DNA from: Leishmania mexicana MHOM/GT/2001/U1103
Lineage: Eukaryota > Euglenozoa > Kinetoplastea > Trypanosomatida > Trypanosomatidae
Reading direction: 5' to 3'
NCBI RefSeq assembly: GCF_000234665.1
Contig: NC_018311.1
Location: 496,001-560,000, forward strand
DNA length: 64,000 bases
This document shows, piece by piece, positions 1 to 10,460 of this stretch. The notes below the pieces were generated by a model. The model was not told the origin of the DNA. It saw nothing but the letters and a program-made list of their open reading frames with translations, and did not search any database. Numbering within the stretch: position 1 is the first letter of the stretch; each line of letters begins with the position of its first letter. Both the position numbers and the translations under genes were made by a program.

Positions 1-2255
1 GTGTGTGTGCCTTCGCGCTGCGCCTCGATAACGAGAGGCCACGCCTCGACGGAATAGCGAGCGGAGAGGTCCTTCCAACTCGAATCCGCTGAAGAACGCG
101 CGCGCACACACACACGCGCCTGCGCAGAGGTAACGAGCAGAGCAGGTGCTTGGGCGGGGCTCTTGCTTGCTGCGAGGTCTTCCTCGCTCGCCGACGTTGC
201 ACGCACAATCACCGACCCTTTCCTTCTCGCTCTCCTCTTTCCCATTTGCCCCACGGCTGTCTGTGCCGCCTTTGCTGTTGCCGCTGCCGCGCCTCTCTTG
301 CCGCACCAAACATGCGGAAAGTCGGAGGGGATGGGCAAGAGAGGGAGGAGGAGGGAGGGCAGGGGTGGGCGCGCGTGAAAATGGAAGGCGATGTGAGGCT
401 AAAGGCGTCTGGCGATGATGCGGCGGTGCAGCAGCAGCTTTCTCTTCAGATCCCCAGCATCCCCTCAACTCACCGGCCCCGGTGCACATAAACCCAAAAC
501 TCACGCGCACGCACTCCGACTCGGACCGGCAGACGACAGATGGCGGTGACGGGTGTATATCCGCAGACAGAGCCGGATCGGCTCATGCGGGTGCACGCGC
601 GTGTGTGCGTGCGTGTGTTGTGCGCGCTCTTCTAATGTTAAGCTCGATGATCCAGTCGGCCGTCCAAATTTTTACTTTCATATAAAACTCTTTCGTTCTT
701 TCGTAGTGTTTCTCTGCGTCTTCCGCTGTTGCCTCGCCTGCATCGACGTCTTCGCGCTTATCGGTAGTCGTCGTCGGTTACGGAGCTGTGACGTAGCAGC
801 GGCAAGCGGGACGACTGGGCATGCGCCGCGGCAGTGGCAGCGGAGAGAGATGTGTGTGTGTGTGTGTGACGTCTCTCTTGACGGTTAACCGATGAAGCGC
901 CGAAGGAGGGAGGCGAACCAAAGGACGATCAAGTCCAAATCCCACAGCACTTTTCGAAGACGAGAGGCACAGGGAGCGGTGCACCGCAACGGTCCATCGT
1001 GGACGTGCCAGCGATGCGAGATGCGGGTGCGAGGCGTGCGAGCATCGGCGGCACCGTGTCCGCTGCCCTTTGCTTTCCTTGTTGTTTTTCGTTTTCTTTC
1101 CCTTTGTCTTTGTGTGTTGCGTCGCCGATGCGGCAACAGGCTCTCCGCATCGGCGTTCTCCTCTGCGCTGTGCTGTGCTGTGCGTGGCTCTCTTACTCTC
1201 GCCCTTGTACGGATGCGCCACCCTCCTACGGCGTGCCGCTCGCTGCCTTCTCGCCGTCCCTCGCACAGGCACGGCTGTGTGTGTCGGAGGGCGATAGAGG
1301 ACGTCGAGGGAGGGAGGGAGGACATGCCAGGATGCGGGCGTTAGATGGGGAGACAGAGTAACAGCCAGGCGGTGGGAGTGGAAGTCCACCGAAGCGCAAA
1401 AAATCGAAAGAAGGGACGGCACGGAGGCAGCTGCGGCAGCGACAAGAGAGAACGGACGCGCACGGAGCGGTAAGACTGCATGCTCTTTCCTTTTTAAAAA
1501 ATCTCTGCCTTCTCACGGGGGCCCGTTCACTGAACACGTGCCGGCCAGGCCTACTCCGTCCACGGTGGCCGTTGATGAAGTCTATTCGTGGCCTGTTGTT
1601 GGCACCGTTAAAATGGGAGCACTAAAGTGAAGCACACAACCTCGGGAAGACAACAGAGAGGGCAGGGAGACTCGCACAATCCGCTGATGCGTGCGTGCGC
1701 GATGTGCGTGAAGGCGGAGGCTTGACGGTCCTTTTTTAGCGCGCACGAAAGAAGGAAAACGTGTGTGTGTGGTGGTGGGAGGCGCGCAGGTCGATGCGCG
1801 AGCGGTGAGGCAATCGTGTCCGGTCACTGTGCGCCACGCTTACCTAACAGCACATGTGTGTGTGTGTGTGAATGGGAGGCTTTGCGTGCCACTTGCGTCT
1901 GAAGCTCCCCCCCTCACCAACCACCGCCGGCTCCTCCTTTCAGCTGACACCTGTCTACCGCAGATGGAGTTGCCATGCACCCCACCTCCCTCTTCCGCGC
2001 TTACTCTCTTCCGCGGCGCGATAGACAGACCTACGCACACGCCAGCACGCAGACGCCGCTACAGTTCCCTTCCCTTCTCCTCTTCTGCAAGGTTCGGCAT
2101 TGCTCCTAGACACGACTGCCACACGCATCGTCGCACTCGCCTTACTCCAGCTGCTGCTTTGCTCTTCACCGCTGAAGGTGCCAGTGCTCACACCCACACA
2201 CACCCGCACACCGTTGCACCATCCCTCCTCCCTTCCTCACGCTCTCCTCCCCACC
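1..2255. other. Gene-free stretch upstream of the first gene
   Basis: I find no ORF with protein-like composition on either strand; the ORFs present are Ser/Arg/Cys/His-rich products of pyrimidine-rich DNA. It holds GT microsatellites at about 851-868 and 1855-1870, and many C/T tracts. A good predicted trans-splice acceptor for the first gene is the pyrimidine tract at 2065-2087 followed by AG at 2090-2091. The stretch is probably the 3' UTR of a gene left of the window plus intergenic sequence. A strand-switch region cannot be excluded because the left neighbour is not visible. Confidence 0.6.
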
Positions 2256-3356
2256 ATGATGCAGGAGTTCCACGCGTTCTCGGTGTCTCCAAACAAGGAG
2301 CACAGGCTGGAGATCCCGGAGGGGTGCGGCTTCCACCTCTCTGTCGTTTCGCTGCCGCGAGGCACCAACGGCAAGTCGACGGTTTACGTGTCCGTGGATG
2401 GCAAGTCGTACGCGCTGGTGTCTCTCGACTCTCAGCAGAACGTCCTTCAGGCACCTACCGACCTCATCTTCAACTACCAGCAGCAGGTCACCTTCTTCGC
2501 GAAGGGCTCGGCGACGGTGCACTGCGTCGGCTACCGCCAGGAACTGGACCTCAGTGACGACGACGATGCGCCGTTCGCCATGGAGAGGGGCAGCGATGAC
2601 GACACCGGCGACGCTACTAAGGCGGCGGTAAAGTTGCCGGCCGATGCCATCACGGATGCTGAGGCGGCAAAGAGGAAGTCCGCTGCCGCCGCTGAGAGCG
2701 TCTCCGAGGATGAGGAGGATGACGAGGAGCTGACCGACAGCGCCGAGGACGCGTCTGCAGATGCGGCGTCCGATGAAGGGGCTGACGGAGAAGAAATGGA
2801 CGAGGACGAGGACGAGGAGAATGATGAGGAGGAGGACGACGATGACATCGACAGCGACATTGCCAATGAGCCGAAGGGGATGCAGACCCGTAACGTTGAC
2901 CCCACTGCCCCTTCTTCGGAGGATGAGGAGGATGTCACCGATGATAACGATGACGAAGAGAGCGATGAAGAGATGGACAGTGATGACCTCGCTGCGATGG
3001 AAGAGGACGAGGAGGACGTCGATGAAGATGACGAGGAGGAGGCGGAGCCGCCGATGAAGGCGGTACGCTCAGAGGGTCGTCCCAGCGGTGGCTCTCCGCA
3101 GGCTCGCCTGAGCGCTGGAGGCTCGCCGAAGGGCTACAAGAACGGTAGCGGCTCTCCGCAGGGTCACAAGAACGGTAGTGGCTCTCCGCAGGGCCGCCCG
3201 AGTGCTGGAGGCTCGCCGCAGGGCCACAAGAACGGTAGCGGCTCTCCGCAGGGCCGCCCGAGTGCTGGAGGCTCGCCGCAGGGCCACAAGAACGGTAGCG
3301 GCTCTTTGCAGGGCCGCTCTAACGGAGGCTCTCCGCAGGGCCGCCGCAGCTGTTAA
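2256..3356 (+). CDS. Acidic nucleoplasmin-like / Nopp44/46-like nucleolar protein with C-terminal SPQG repeats
   Basis: The product has 366 residues. Residues 1 to about 100 form a compact beta-rich region (starting MMQEFHAF, with PRGTNGKSTVYVSVDGKSY) that resembles nucleoplasmin-like cores. About residues 100-270 are dominated by Asp/Glu/Ser runs with many potential CK2 sites. From about residue 285 there are Gly/Ser/Pro/Gln/Arg repeats of the SPQG(H/R) type, encoded by two identical 60-bp units plus partial ones. This order (folded N-terminus, acidic middle, basic repeat tail) matches the trypanosome nucleolar phosphoproteins Nopp44/46, which bind RNA and act in ribosome biogenesis, and also nucleoplasmin-type histone chaperones. 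An upstream in-frame extension to 2100 is rejected because it lacks an ATG start and reads like UTR. The start is the first of two adjacent ATGs. The family name is inferred from architecture; nucleolar location is not shown by the sequence. Confidence 0.75.
   Translation: MMQEFHAFSVSPNKEHRLEIPEGCGFHLSVVSLPRGTNGKSTVYVSVDGKSYALVSLDSQQNVLQAPTDLIFNYQQQVTFFAKGSATVHCVGYRQELDLSDDDDAPFAMERGSDDDTGDATKAAVKLPADAITDAEAAKRKSAAAAESVSEDEEDDEELTDSAEDASADAASDEGADGEEMDEDEDEENDEEEDDDDIDSDIANEPKGMQTRNVDPTAPSSEDEEDVTDDNDDEESDEEMDSDDLAAMEEDEEDVDEDDEEEAEPPMKAVRSEGRPSGGSPQARLSAGGSPKGYKNGSGSPQGHKNGSGSPQGRPSAGGSPQGHKNGSGSPQGRPSAGGSPQGHKNGSGSLQGRSNGGSPQGRRSC
3120..3350 (+). repeat. 60-bp tandem repeats inside the nucleoplasmin-like gene
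   Basis: The 60 bases at 3181-3240 are repeated exactly at 3241-3300, and partial related units flank them on both sides. Because 60 is divisible by three, copy-number change keeps the frame and only lengthens the SPQG-rich tail. Confidence 0.92.
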
Positions 3357-4929
3357 ATGATCCCCGCCGCCAAAGTTCAGCGTCACATGGCCATGAAGCG
3401 AGGTTAAAGGCACGGGAGAACTCGCGGCATCGAAGGCGGCTGGGATGGAGGATGGGGAAGGCCTACAAGGGCTTGACGCTCCGCCTGTTCCTCCTCCTGT
3501 GCTCGGCCCTTCGGATCTCAGCCCTCCTCTTGCGTGTGCCTCGTGCCCCGTGCCCCGTCTCACCTACAGAGCCCATCCCCTACCCTTCCCTGTTTCCGTG
3601 TGCCAGCTGCAGCCTTGGTCGGCTTCGTCTTTCTCGTGTTGACTGCCTAACGTGTAATGTTCTAGGTTTTCTTTGCTTTTCTTCGTCTCCCGTCGTTGGT
3701 GCTGCGGCGGTGACTGCCTTCTTGTCCCTCTATCTAAGCTAACATGTTGAGCAAGCAGCGGGGTGGTGGGGTGGGGTGGGGGGATACGCGTGCCCGCGCA
3801 CCTCTCCACCTCTTCGTGTGTGGTGGAGCAGTTGAAGGTCCTGTGTCTGTGTGTGTGTCGATGGGACGCTCGTGCACCCGCGGTCCCGATCTCGCCGCTT
3901 CTCCCGGCTGTTTCTCTCGCCTTTGTTTGCCGCTGCGTGTAGCACGACAGACGGCAGTGCGAAAGAGAGGCACGGGTCAGAGAGCGGGCAGGGGGAGGGA
4001 GGGATGATGAGCACAGGGCCGCTGTCGAGGGTGGCGGCGTCGGGTATCAGCGCACATATTGCTGTTGTTGCCCGCCTGTGTGCACCATGTGCACGGCTGG
4101 GTGTGTGAGCACTCGCTGCCCGCTATGTGTCTCGGGCGCCACCGCGTATTTCATATTGTCGTTGTTAGTCAGAGGATCCTTAACCTTCTTCTGTCTGTCG
4201 TCGCCCCCCTCCCCCTTCCATTTTCCCCAGTCGTGCACGCCGGGTGGGCGGGAGAGGGAGTCCGGGGCGGAGGGGGGGGGGTGAGCGTGCGCTTTACATG
4301 CGGTGGGTTTCCATGCACTGCAGCAAGGATTCGAATCACACACGAACAGCACCACGACACGATAGTCCCTCGCGAAGGGGTGGGGGGGGGCAAAGAGAAG
4401 CTCGACGGTAGCGGCAGGCGGCACAGCGGATCACCTCTGCGGCTCCGTCGCGGCACGAGCGAATCAGAAGGCATACGAACGCAAAGCCCGGCAAGAGGCA
4501 CTGAAATTGCGGGTGAGTGGGCGGCCTCCTGATGTGGCCCCTCGAAGGAATGGGCTAGGCTAGGTGGGGGGGGGAGCGAGCCGCTCTGCATGATCTTGGC
4601 TCTGTCGGCGTGATGGAGTAACGAGAGATGACGGCGGAGGAGAAGTGGGGAGGAGTGGGTGGGCGCAATGGTGCGGAGGGCCACACCGCTCCTCTACACA
4701 CCCTCCTTCCACTCTCCTGCTGCTGCTGCTCCGCTTCGCACAACAATACTTTGTTGCCCTCCTGTCCCCCTCGCTGCCAGCGTATCGCCCATGTCTCTTG
4801 TCCACCGACTCTCCTCTCCCCTTCTTCACTGTTTTCTACCACCCGGACCACGGTCTGGCTTCGTTGTGTCGTAGGTCGTGCTCCCTCCACCGGCTCGAAG
4901 AGTACACAAAGCGACGGACACATGTGATC
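3357..4929. other. Intergenic/UTR stretch
   Basis: No convincing gene. It contains G-rich runs (for example near 4250-4272 and 4378-4390) and C/T tracts. The tract at about 4808-4845 followed by AG at 4873-4874 is the likely trans-splice acceptor for the next gene, giving a leader of about 55 nt. Confidence 0.6.
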
Positions 4930-5418
4930 ATGGCCGAGCTAGCTAACCCCAACCCCACCGTGTTCGAGCCCACGCATGACCCGCTCAAAGGCCGCACCGA
5001 TGCGGAGCGCGCGGCCGAGGATGATGAGGACGCGGAGGACCCCATCGACGCATGGGAGGTGTTCGAGATGATTCGCCGCATTCGCGATCCTGAGCACCCC
5101 AACTCGCTCGAACAGCTGAAAGTCGTCGAACCCTCGCTCATCACCGTCGACTGGAAGAAGCGGCACATCCGTGTTCTTTTTACTCCGACGGTGCCGCACT
5201 GCAGCCTGACCACGCTGATTGGTCTGAGCATCCGTCTGCAGCTCGAGCGATCACTACCCGAGTACACGAAGGTCGACATCTACGTCACCCCCGGCACCCA
5301 TGAGCAGGAGGAGCAGGTGAACAAGCAGCTCAACGACAAGGAGCGGGTGGCGGCCGCGCTGGAGAACCGCAATCTGCTGAACGTGGTGGAGTCGTGCATA
5401 AACGAGTTTGATGAGTGA
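4930..5418 (+). CDS. MIP18/CIAO2 family cytosolic iron-sulfur assembly protein (DUF59)
   Basis: The product has 162 residues, the usual length for CIAO2A/B (FAM96). The N-terminal part carries an acidic stretch and the IDAWEVFEMIRRIRDPEHPNS region typical of the family start of the DUF59 fold. The centre has VDWKKRHIRVLFTPTVPHCS followed by TTLIGLSIR, where Cys91 corresponds to the conserved reactive cysteine. The C-terminal half has KVDIYVTPGTHEQEE and the NKQLNDKERVAAALENRNLLNVVE segment typical of eukaryotic members. In other eukaryotes CIAO2B joins CIAO1 and MMS19 in the targeting complex that delivers Fe-S clusters to DNA polymerases and helicases. The ORF is open upstream to 4645, but that part reads as UTR and lies before the predicted splice acceptor, so the ATG at 4930 is preferred. 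Confidence 0.92.
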   Translation: MAELANPNPTVFEPTHDPLKGRTDAERAAEDDEDAEDPIDAWEVFEMIRRIRDPEHPNSLEQLKVVEPSLITVDWKKRHIRVLFTPTVPHCSLTTLIGLSIRLQLERSLPEYTKVDIYVTPGTHEQEEQVNKQLNDKERVAAALENRNLLNVVESCINEFDE

Positions 5419-6434
5419 CAAGACCACCCCCACTGCCGCGTGGCGGCGACGGTGTGGTGATGGCTGCGGCTGTGGTGGCTGTGTGCGTGGCGGTTCTTCG
5501 TCAGTCAGCTAGTGGGAGTTGTGCGACGGCTGTAACGTCGCTTCTCTACATGTGCTCTGTGATGGCCAGCGACTTCTATGTGCGCGTGTGCATTTTTCCG
5601 TACGCGCGTCCGTGTGGCGCAGAAGAGCGCGTGCACACGTATCTTGTTCACGTGTGTGTGTGCCCCATATCCAGTGCAACGGTGAACACTCTGCCCCCCC
5701 CTCCCCCCTCGCCGTTCGGCTTCTCAAGAAAAAGCGAAGTGAGTCGTCTGAACGCCGTCGCCTCACGTGTCGGTGTCGCTGCCGGTGGGCCTGCACTCGC
5801 GTGCAGAAGCTGCCCTGCACATGCTTGCGCACTTTTCCCTCCCTTTTCAGTGCCTCGAGGCACCGTGACTGGGCCTCCACTTGCCTCCACCACCACAGCG
5901 GCTGCATCGGTGCCCCCTCCAAACAGTAGCGAACTCAGCACGCGTCGCCAGATGGTGTTTCCGTCTCTCTCTCCGTATATGCCCGCTGCCCCCCTGCCAC
6001 CCCACACACGCTCTCTCTCTGTCGGTCAACGCAACCCTCCTTGACTGATCTCAGCATGCCAGCGCGCCGTATGTCGAAGGGGCTCACCGCCGCGTGTGCC
6101 GACTTGACTATCCCCAATCAGCGCACGTTCCGAGACGCACGTTTTCGAGCGAAGTTGGTGTGTGTGTGCGTGCGTCAGGGACGTGGGAGGGCGCTGTACG
6201 CCCCACCCTCCCCCCTCACAGCGTGGACGGGGTCCGGCCTGCGCACGCCGTCGTCCTCTTCCGCCTTTTGTTCTGTGCGCCATCACCCTCCTCTCGTCTC
6301 TTCGGCATAGTGTAACACATAGATGCACCTCCCCCCTTGCTGACACCCGAAGCCTGGACACACGCCTGCTCGCACACCCCATCCGTCTCTGCCCCCCGTC
6401 CTTCCTGTATTCACAGCCTTTGATCTACAGCGCG
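5419..6434. other. Intergenic/UTR stretch
   Basis: No supported gene; long ORFs here are Cys/Val/Pro/Thr-rich and not protein-like. There is a C-rich run at about 5694-5718. The pyrimidine tract at about 6380-6411 with AG at 6415-6416 is the likely trans-splice acceptor for the helicase gene, only 18 nt before its ATG. Confidence 0.6.
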
Positions 6435-9400
6435 ATGAAGATGGATGCGCCAGCTGTCACGCACTCCTCGCAGCGGACGGGTGACCACACATCTACCTCC
6501 CAGGTTCTCTTAACCAACAAGGACGACGACCACCGCTGCGACCACCATATCCCTATCGCCGCCCCGCCCAATAGAAGCTACTCAGCCTCCACTCCACCGC
6601 TGATCTCGATGCGGTACAGCGGACGTGCGCCGTCTGCCTCGCACAGTCACGTCACCTACGGCGGGGACGCCTCCGTTCGGAACCTGGCGTCGACTTCATC
6701 GGCCTCGTCTCTCTTCACGTGCCCGAGCACTTCGCTTTCGGGCTCTGAGGCGTGCAAGACCGCTGTCCTAGGCGATGCACGAGCCACGAGGGGCACGGAA
6801 GGCATGACGACGCCGGACGCCGTTGGCGCCGCTGCCGCACGAGATGTATCATCCCCGCGGCGCAGCTCTGTCGCATCCCCCTTGACGGTATCGACCACAG
6901 AGCACGTGGCGGAGCTCACCGCCCCCGAGAACGGCCAGGATGCGGAGGAGGTGCACAGCTGCATAACATTGTCCTCCACGGCAACTTCCCCAGCAATGTC
7001 TCCTCTGACAGCAACTGCGCCGCGACTTCCACAGCAGCAGCGAGTGCTCCTGTCGTCGTCCAGCAACGACCGCCAATACACGTCGCCGGCAACGGTACCG
7101 CCTACGGAGGAGGCCGCGCAGCTCCTCTCCTATAGCAGCTCTTTCCCCAGCATCATCACGGTGTTCACCCCGCCTGCTATGACGGGAGAGACCGCCGCCC
7201 ACGCGCCGCTTTCCATGAGTCCGGCACCGGCGAAACCGCCCGCCGGGCCCTCGGCCGCGACGGCGACAGCCATGATGACGTGCCACGCCAGAGCGTTGAG
7301 CGACGCCGAAACGGAAGACGTGAGGCACAAAGCTCGTGCCCAGCCCTACATGCTGCTCGACTCGGACTGCAGTGGTAGATCCACCGACCCTTCTACCGGC
7401 ACTCCGGTGGCGTCAACAGAAAACGAGCACCAGCGCCGCTCATTCCACGCGACAGAGACACGCGCACCGCCACCGGACAGCACGTCCTGCGACGTTGAGG
7501 ACGCCGAAGATGCGGCGCCAGCAGCTCCGTCAGCCACCATCGCGCCAGCGGCGGCGGAACGGGCCCTATCGAGTGAGCAGCGCTACGCCTTCCACATGGC
7601 AGTAAAGGAGCACCGGAGCGTGTTTATCACTGGCGGCGCTGGCACCGGCAAGTCGCACCTGCTGCGCACCATCGTTCGCGCCTTACCCGCCTCGTGCACC
7701 TTCGTCACCGCGACGACAGGCATTGCCGCTCTCAACCTCAGCGGCTCGACGCTGCACAGCTTCGTCGGCTGCGGCATCCCCAGTCGAAGTAGTAAGGGCG
7801 ACAGCCTGCTAAGCATCGTTCTCAGCAAGCAGCGCTGCGTGCGCAACTGGCGCACTTGCCGCGTACTGGTCATCGATGAGGTGTCTATGCTCGAGCCAAG
7901 TTTCTTCGACCTGGTTGACTACATTGCTCGGCACGTGCGCAACCGCCCGCACGAGCCGTTCGGCGGCATCCAGCTCATCCTCTCAGGCGACTTCCTCCAG
8001 CTTCCACCGGTATCGCGCGAACGGCGTGGCAGCAGCCCGCAGTTCTGCTTCGAGACGGAGGCGTGGTGGAGGGTGAACCCGAGGATATGCCTGCTCTCAA
8101 CGCCGTTCCGCCAACGCAACCTGCGCTTCTTTGCCATCTTGAGCGAGATGCGCTTCGGCGAGTTGAAGCCGGAGTCCGTCGAGCTGCTCTACTCGATGGA
8201 CACGACGGAGCGGGTGCACTTTGTGCGGCGCACAGACGTCGCTACAGGTGTGAAGGTGGAGGACGACCATGGGCCACCGGAGGTGGTGCGAGTGGGCCTC
8301 AAGCGCGAGGCGGACGTGAGCGCCGAGGCTGCAGTACGCAGCGCAGCGGCCTGCAGGACGGAGATGTCGGCTACGAGTACGCGACAGACACGGCTTGAGC
8401 TCGTCAACGGCCTCGGGCGCGCCATTGATGCCCCGTTTGATGGCTACACAATCCTTCGCTCCACCCGCGCCGAGGTGGACGCGGAAAACGAGAGGTACCA
8501 CCGCCAGCTCAACACCGAGATGTTCACGTACCGCGGCTTCCACACGGGCAAGGGCGGCTTTCCGGATACCACACTGACAAGGATTGTGCACCTGCGCAAA
8601 GGCGGCCGTGTTATGCTCATCAAAAACTTCGACCCTCGGCTAGGGCTCGTCAATGGCAGCACCGGCACGATCACCGACTTCGTGAGCTTCGCCACAGGCT
8701 ACCTCTTCAAGACGCAGGGCGTCAGCGCCGACGACGCACGATCCATCTGCGTGGGGCGAGGCAAGATGATGGACCAAAGGCACACAATGCTGCCGGTTGT
8801 AGCCTTCGACCTGCGCTGCGCTGATGGCACCGTGACCACACGTGAGCTCGTTGTGGAGCCGCAGGAGTGGAGGGAGATGCTTGGGTCGCGCGAGGTGTCA
8901 CGCTCTGTGCAGATCCCGCTCATCCTCGCCTACGCCATCACTATCCACAAGTCGCAAGGGATGTCGCTGACGCAGGTGGACATCGACTTCAAGAAGGTAT
9001 TTGAGTCTGGCCAGTCGTACGTGGCGCTGTCGCGGTGCACTGACATGGAGAGCGTGCGACTGCACGGATTCGATGCCCATCGCGTCAGCGTAAACGCCAC
9101 TGCTCTCACGTACTACAAGGCACTGGCTCTGCAGCAACAGCGGGTGCGCTGGCGTCGCGCTCATGTACCGCAGATGGTGGCGGCCGAGGAGGCCATGGAG
9201 GCGTTCAGCTGCACACCGTATGGGTACGTGCTTCTCAACGAGGCCAAGACGCTGGCGCGACACGGGAGGGAGGATCGCACGAGCGGGTTCAGCTCCAGTT
9301 TCGATACGTTCTCCTCCACCTCCACGTCGTCCAGCCGCTCCTCGGCATCCGACGAGGACTGCCTCAAACCGGAGGACTTCGACGACGAGAACTCGACCGC

Positions 9401-10460
9401 CATGAAGGCGGTGCGCAAAGAGCGGCGCGACGGCGGCGGCGAAGGACGCACGCAGAGGAGACGCAAAATGCACCACCGGCCCCGAGACGGCCCCGCACGG
9501 GCGGATGATCAGAGCGTGGGACCCGCTCGCGCATATGCGCATGACAGGCTCGGCGGGGAACCGAATGGCGGTAGCGACGATGACGACGACATGAACGAGA
9601 CGATGCGGCTAGACAAGCTGCGGCGACGCATCACGCCGCTACTGGCGACGGCGGCCATGGTGAAGCGCCTCGTCACTCGTCAAGTGATGCCGCTACATCG
9701 CGTCCGCAACTCGCGCATCATCGTCGACGCGCACGCGCTATTTCAACTCGTAGCGGGGCCGGAGTCCGCAGCGGCGTTTGATGTGCTCTTTGGTCAGCAG
9801 GACAACATGATGCGGGTGCCGTTGTGCGTGCACACGCTCGTCACGGAGGCGGCGGCGTACCGGAGCGACTCCGAGTCCCTCAGCCAGTCGATGTCACCGC
9901 ATCAGCCAGTGGAGGGGCCACACAGCAGTCACGGCGATGCCTTCGTAGGCTACGACACCCACAGAGGAGACTTAGGTGGGGTGAGGCGCGAACCGTTCGA
10001 TGCCCAGCTGCTCGCAGCTTCCCACGCGGCAGCCGAGGCTCTTGCAGTGATGGAGCGGGCGAAGCAGGACTTCATTCTCGACGTGCAGCGACCGGAGCAA
10101 ACGTGCGCGCTGCCGGCGGCGGACCCTGGCTGGCTGCGGTTTACAGTGACGTTGCCGCTGCTCCGCCATCGACAGGCGAGGGCCCGAACGAAGGGTGGGG
10201 CGGGTGTCGATGCTGCGAGTGACGCGGGCGGTGCGTGCCACGAGGTGGACTTCATCCTCAACCGCGACCCCCGCGAGATTCTCCACCACCGCGCCATCCT
10301 CGAGTATGCCATGTACTTGCAGGCCTCCTTCGGCGAAGGTGTCGTCATCTGCACGGACTCTGTCCTACTGGCCGCGTACGCTCTTGCATGGCGGCTGCGC
10401 GTCGCGTCGATGGACTACTTGTGCGGCGATAACAGCGGTGCCGATGGCGTGGCTGCTTGA
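6435..10460 (+). CDS. PIF1-family 5'-3' DNA helicase with C-terminal PIN-like domain
   Basis: The product has 1341 residues. About residues 1-375 are Ser/Thr/Ala/Pro-rich and look disordered. The helicase core follows. It has Walker A ITGGAGTGKS (Lys406), a TATTGIAALNLSGSTLHSF motif, Walker B VLVIDEVSML (Asp481, Glu482), GGIQLILSGDFLQLPPV with the PIF1 signature, LLSTPFRQ, and late motifs AYAITIHKSQG (about 832-842) and SYVALSRC (about 862). Kinetoplastids have many PIF1 paralogues acting in nuclear and kinetoplast DNA maintenance, so the exact paralogue and compartment are uncertain. After a charged linker, residues about 1090-1341 read like a PIN nuclease domain: RIIVDAHALF (Asp1098), VTEAAAYRS (Glu1138) and VVICTDSVLLAAYALAWRL (Asp1308), with a low-complexity insert between. 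The PIN reading is inferred from motif spacing alone. The start is the ATG just after the predicted splice acceptor. Confidence 0.93.
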   Translation: MKMDAPAVTHSSQRTGDHTSTSQVLLTNKDDDHRCDHHIPIAAPPNRSYSASTPPLISMRYSGRAPSASHSHVTYGGDASVRNLASTSSASSLFTCPSTSLSGSEACKTAVLGDARATRGTEGMTTPDAVGAAAARDVSSPRRSSVASPLTVSTTEHVAELTAPENGQDAEEVHSCITLSSTATSPAMSPLTATAPRLPQQQRVLLSSSSNDRQYTSPATVPPTEEAAQLLSYSSSFPSIITVFTPPAMTGETAAHAPLSMSPAPAKPPAGPSAATATAMMTCHARALSDAETEDVRHKARAQPYMLLDSDCSGRSTDPSTGTPVASTENEHQRRSFHATETRAPPPDSTSCDVEDAEDAAPAAPSATIAPAAAERALSSEQRYAFHMAVKEHRSVFITGGAGTGKSHLLRTIVRALPASCTFVTATTGIAALNLSGSTLHSFVGCGIPSRSSKGDSLLSIVLSKQRCVRNWRTCRVLVIDEVSMLEPSFFDLVDYIARHVRNRPHEPFGGIQLILSGDFLQLPPVSRERRGSSPQFCFETEAWWRVNPRICLLSTPFRQRNLRFFAILSEMRFGELKPESVELLYSMDTTERVHFVRRTDVATGVKVEDDHGPPEVVRVGLKREADVSAEAAVRSAAACRTEMSATSTRQTRLELVNGLGRAIDAPFDGYTILRSTRAEVDAENERYHRQLNTEMFTYRGFHTGKGGFPDTTLTRIVHLRKGGRVMLIKNFDPRLGLVNGSTGTITDFVSFATGYLFKTQGVSADDARSICVGRGKMMDQRHTMLPVVAFDLRCADGTVTTRELVVEPQEWREMLGSREVSRSVQIPLILAYAITIHKSQGMSLTQVDIDFKKVFESGQSYVALSRCTDMESVRLHGFDAHRVSVNATALTYYKALALQQQRVRWRRAHVPQMVAAEEAMEAFSCTPYGYVLLNEAKTLARHGREDRTSGFSSSFDTFSSTSTSSSRSSASDEDCLKPEDFDDENSTAMKAVRKERRDGGGEGRTQRRRKMHHRPRDGPARADDQSVGPARAYAHDRLGGEPNGGSDDDDDMNETMRLDKLRRRITPLLATAAMVKRLVTRQVMPLHRVRNSRIIVDAHALFQLVAGPESAAAFDVLFGQQDNMMRVPLCVHTLVTEAAAYRSDSESLSQSMSPHQPVEGPHSSHGDAFVGYDTHRGDLGGVRREPFDAQLLAASHAAAEALAVMERAKQDFILDVQRPEQTCALPAADPGWLRFTVTLPLLRHRQARARTKGGAGVDAASDAGGACHEVDFILNRDPREILHHRAILEYAMYLQASFGEGVVICTDSVLLAAYALAWRLRVASMDYLCGDNSGADGVAA

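Noticed and set aside
778..1422. 214-residue minus-strand ORF near the left end
   Set aside because: Low-complexity His/Arg/Ser composition, ends in a microsatellite-encoded His-Thr repeat and shows no domain; it would imply a strand switch without other support.
2531..2938. Serine-rich minus-strand ORF
   Set aside because: It is the complement of the Asp/Glu tract of the nucleoplasmin-like gene and carries no independent signal.
4318..4345. GGATTCGAATC resembling a tRNA B box
   Set aside because: No A box, no acceptor stem pairing and no anticodon arm can be folded around it; the same holds for ATTCGAATCCC near 39484.
5415..6044. 209-residue ORF after the CIAO2 gene
   Set aside because: Composition rich in Val, Cys, Pro, Thr and Arg reflects UTR sequence; no motif, no splice acceptor at its start.
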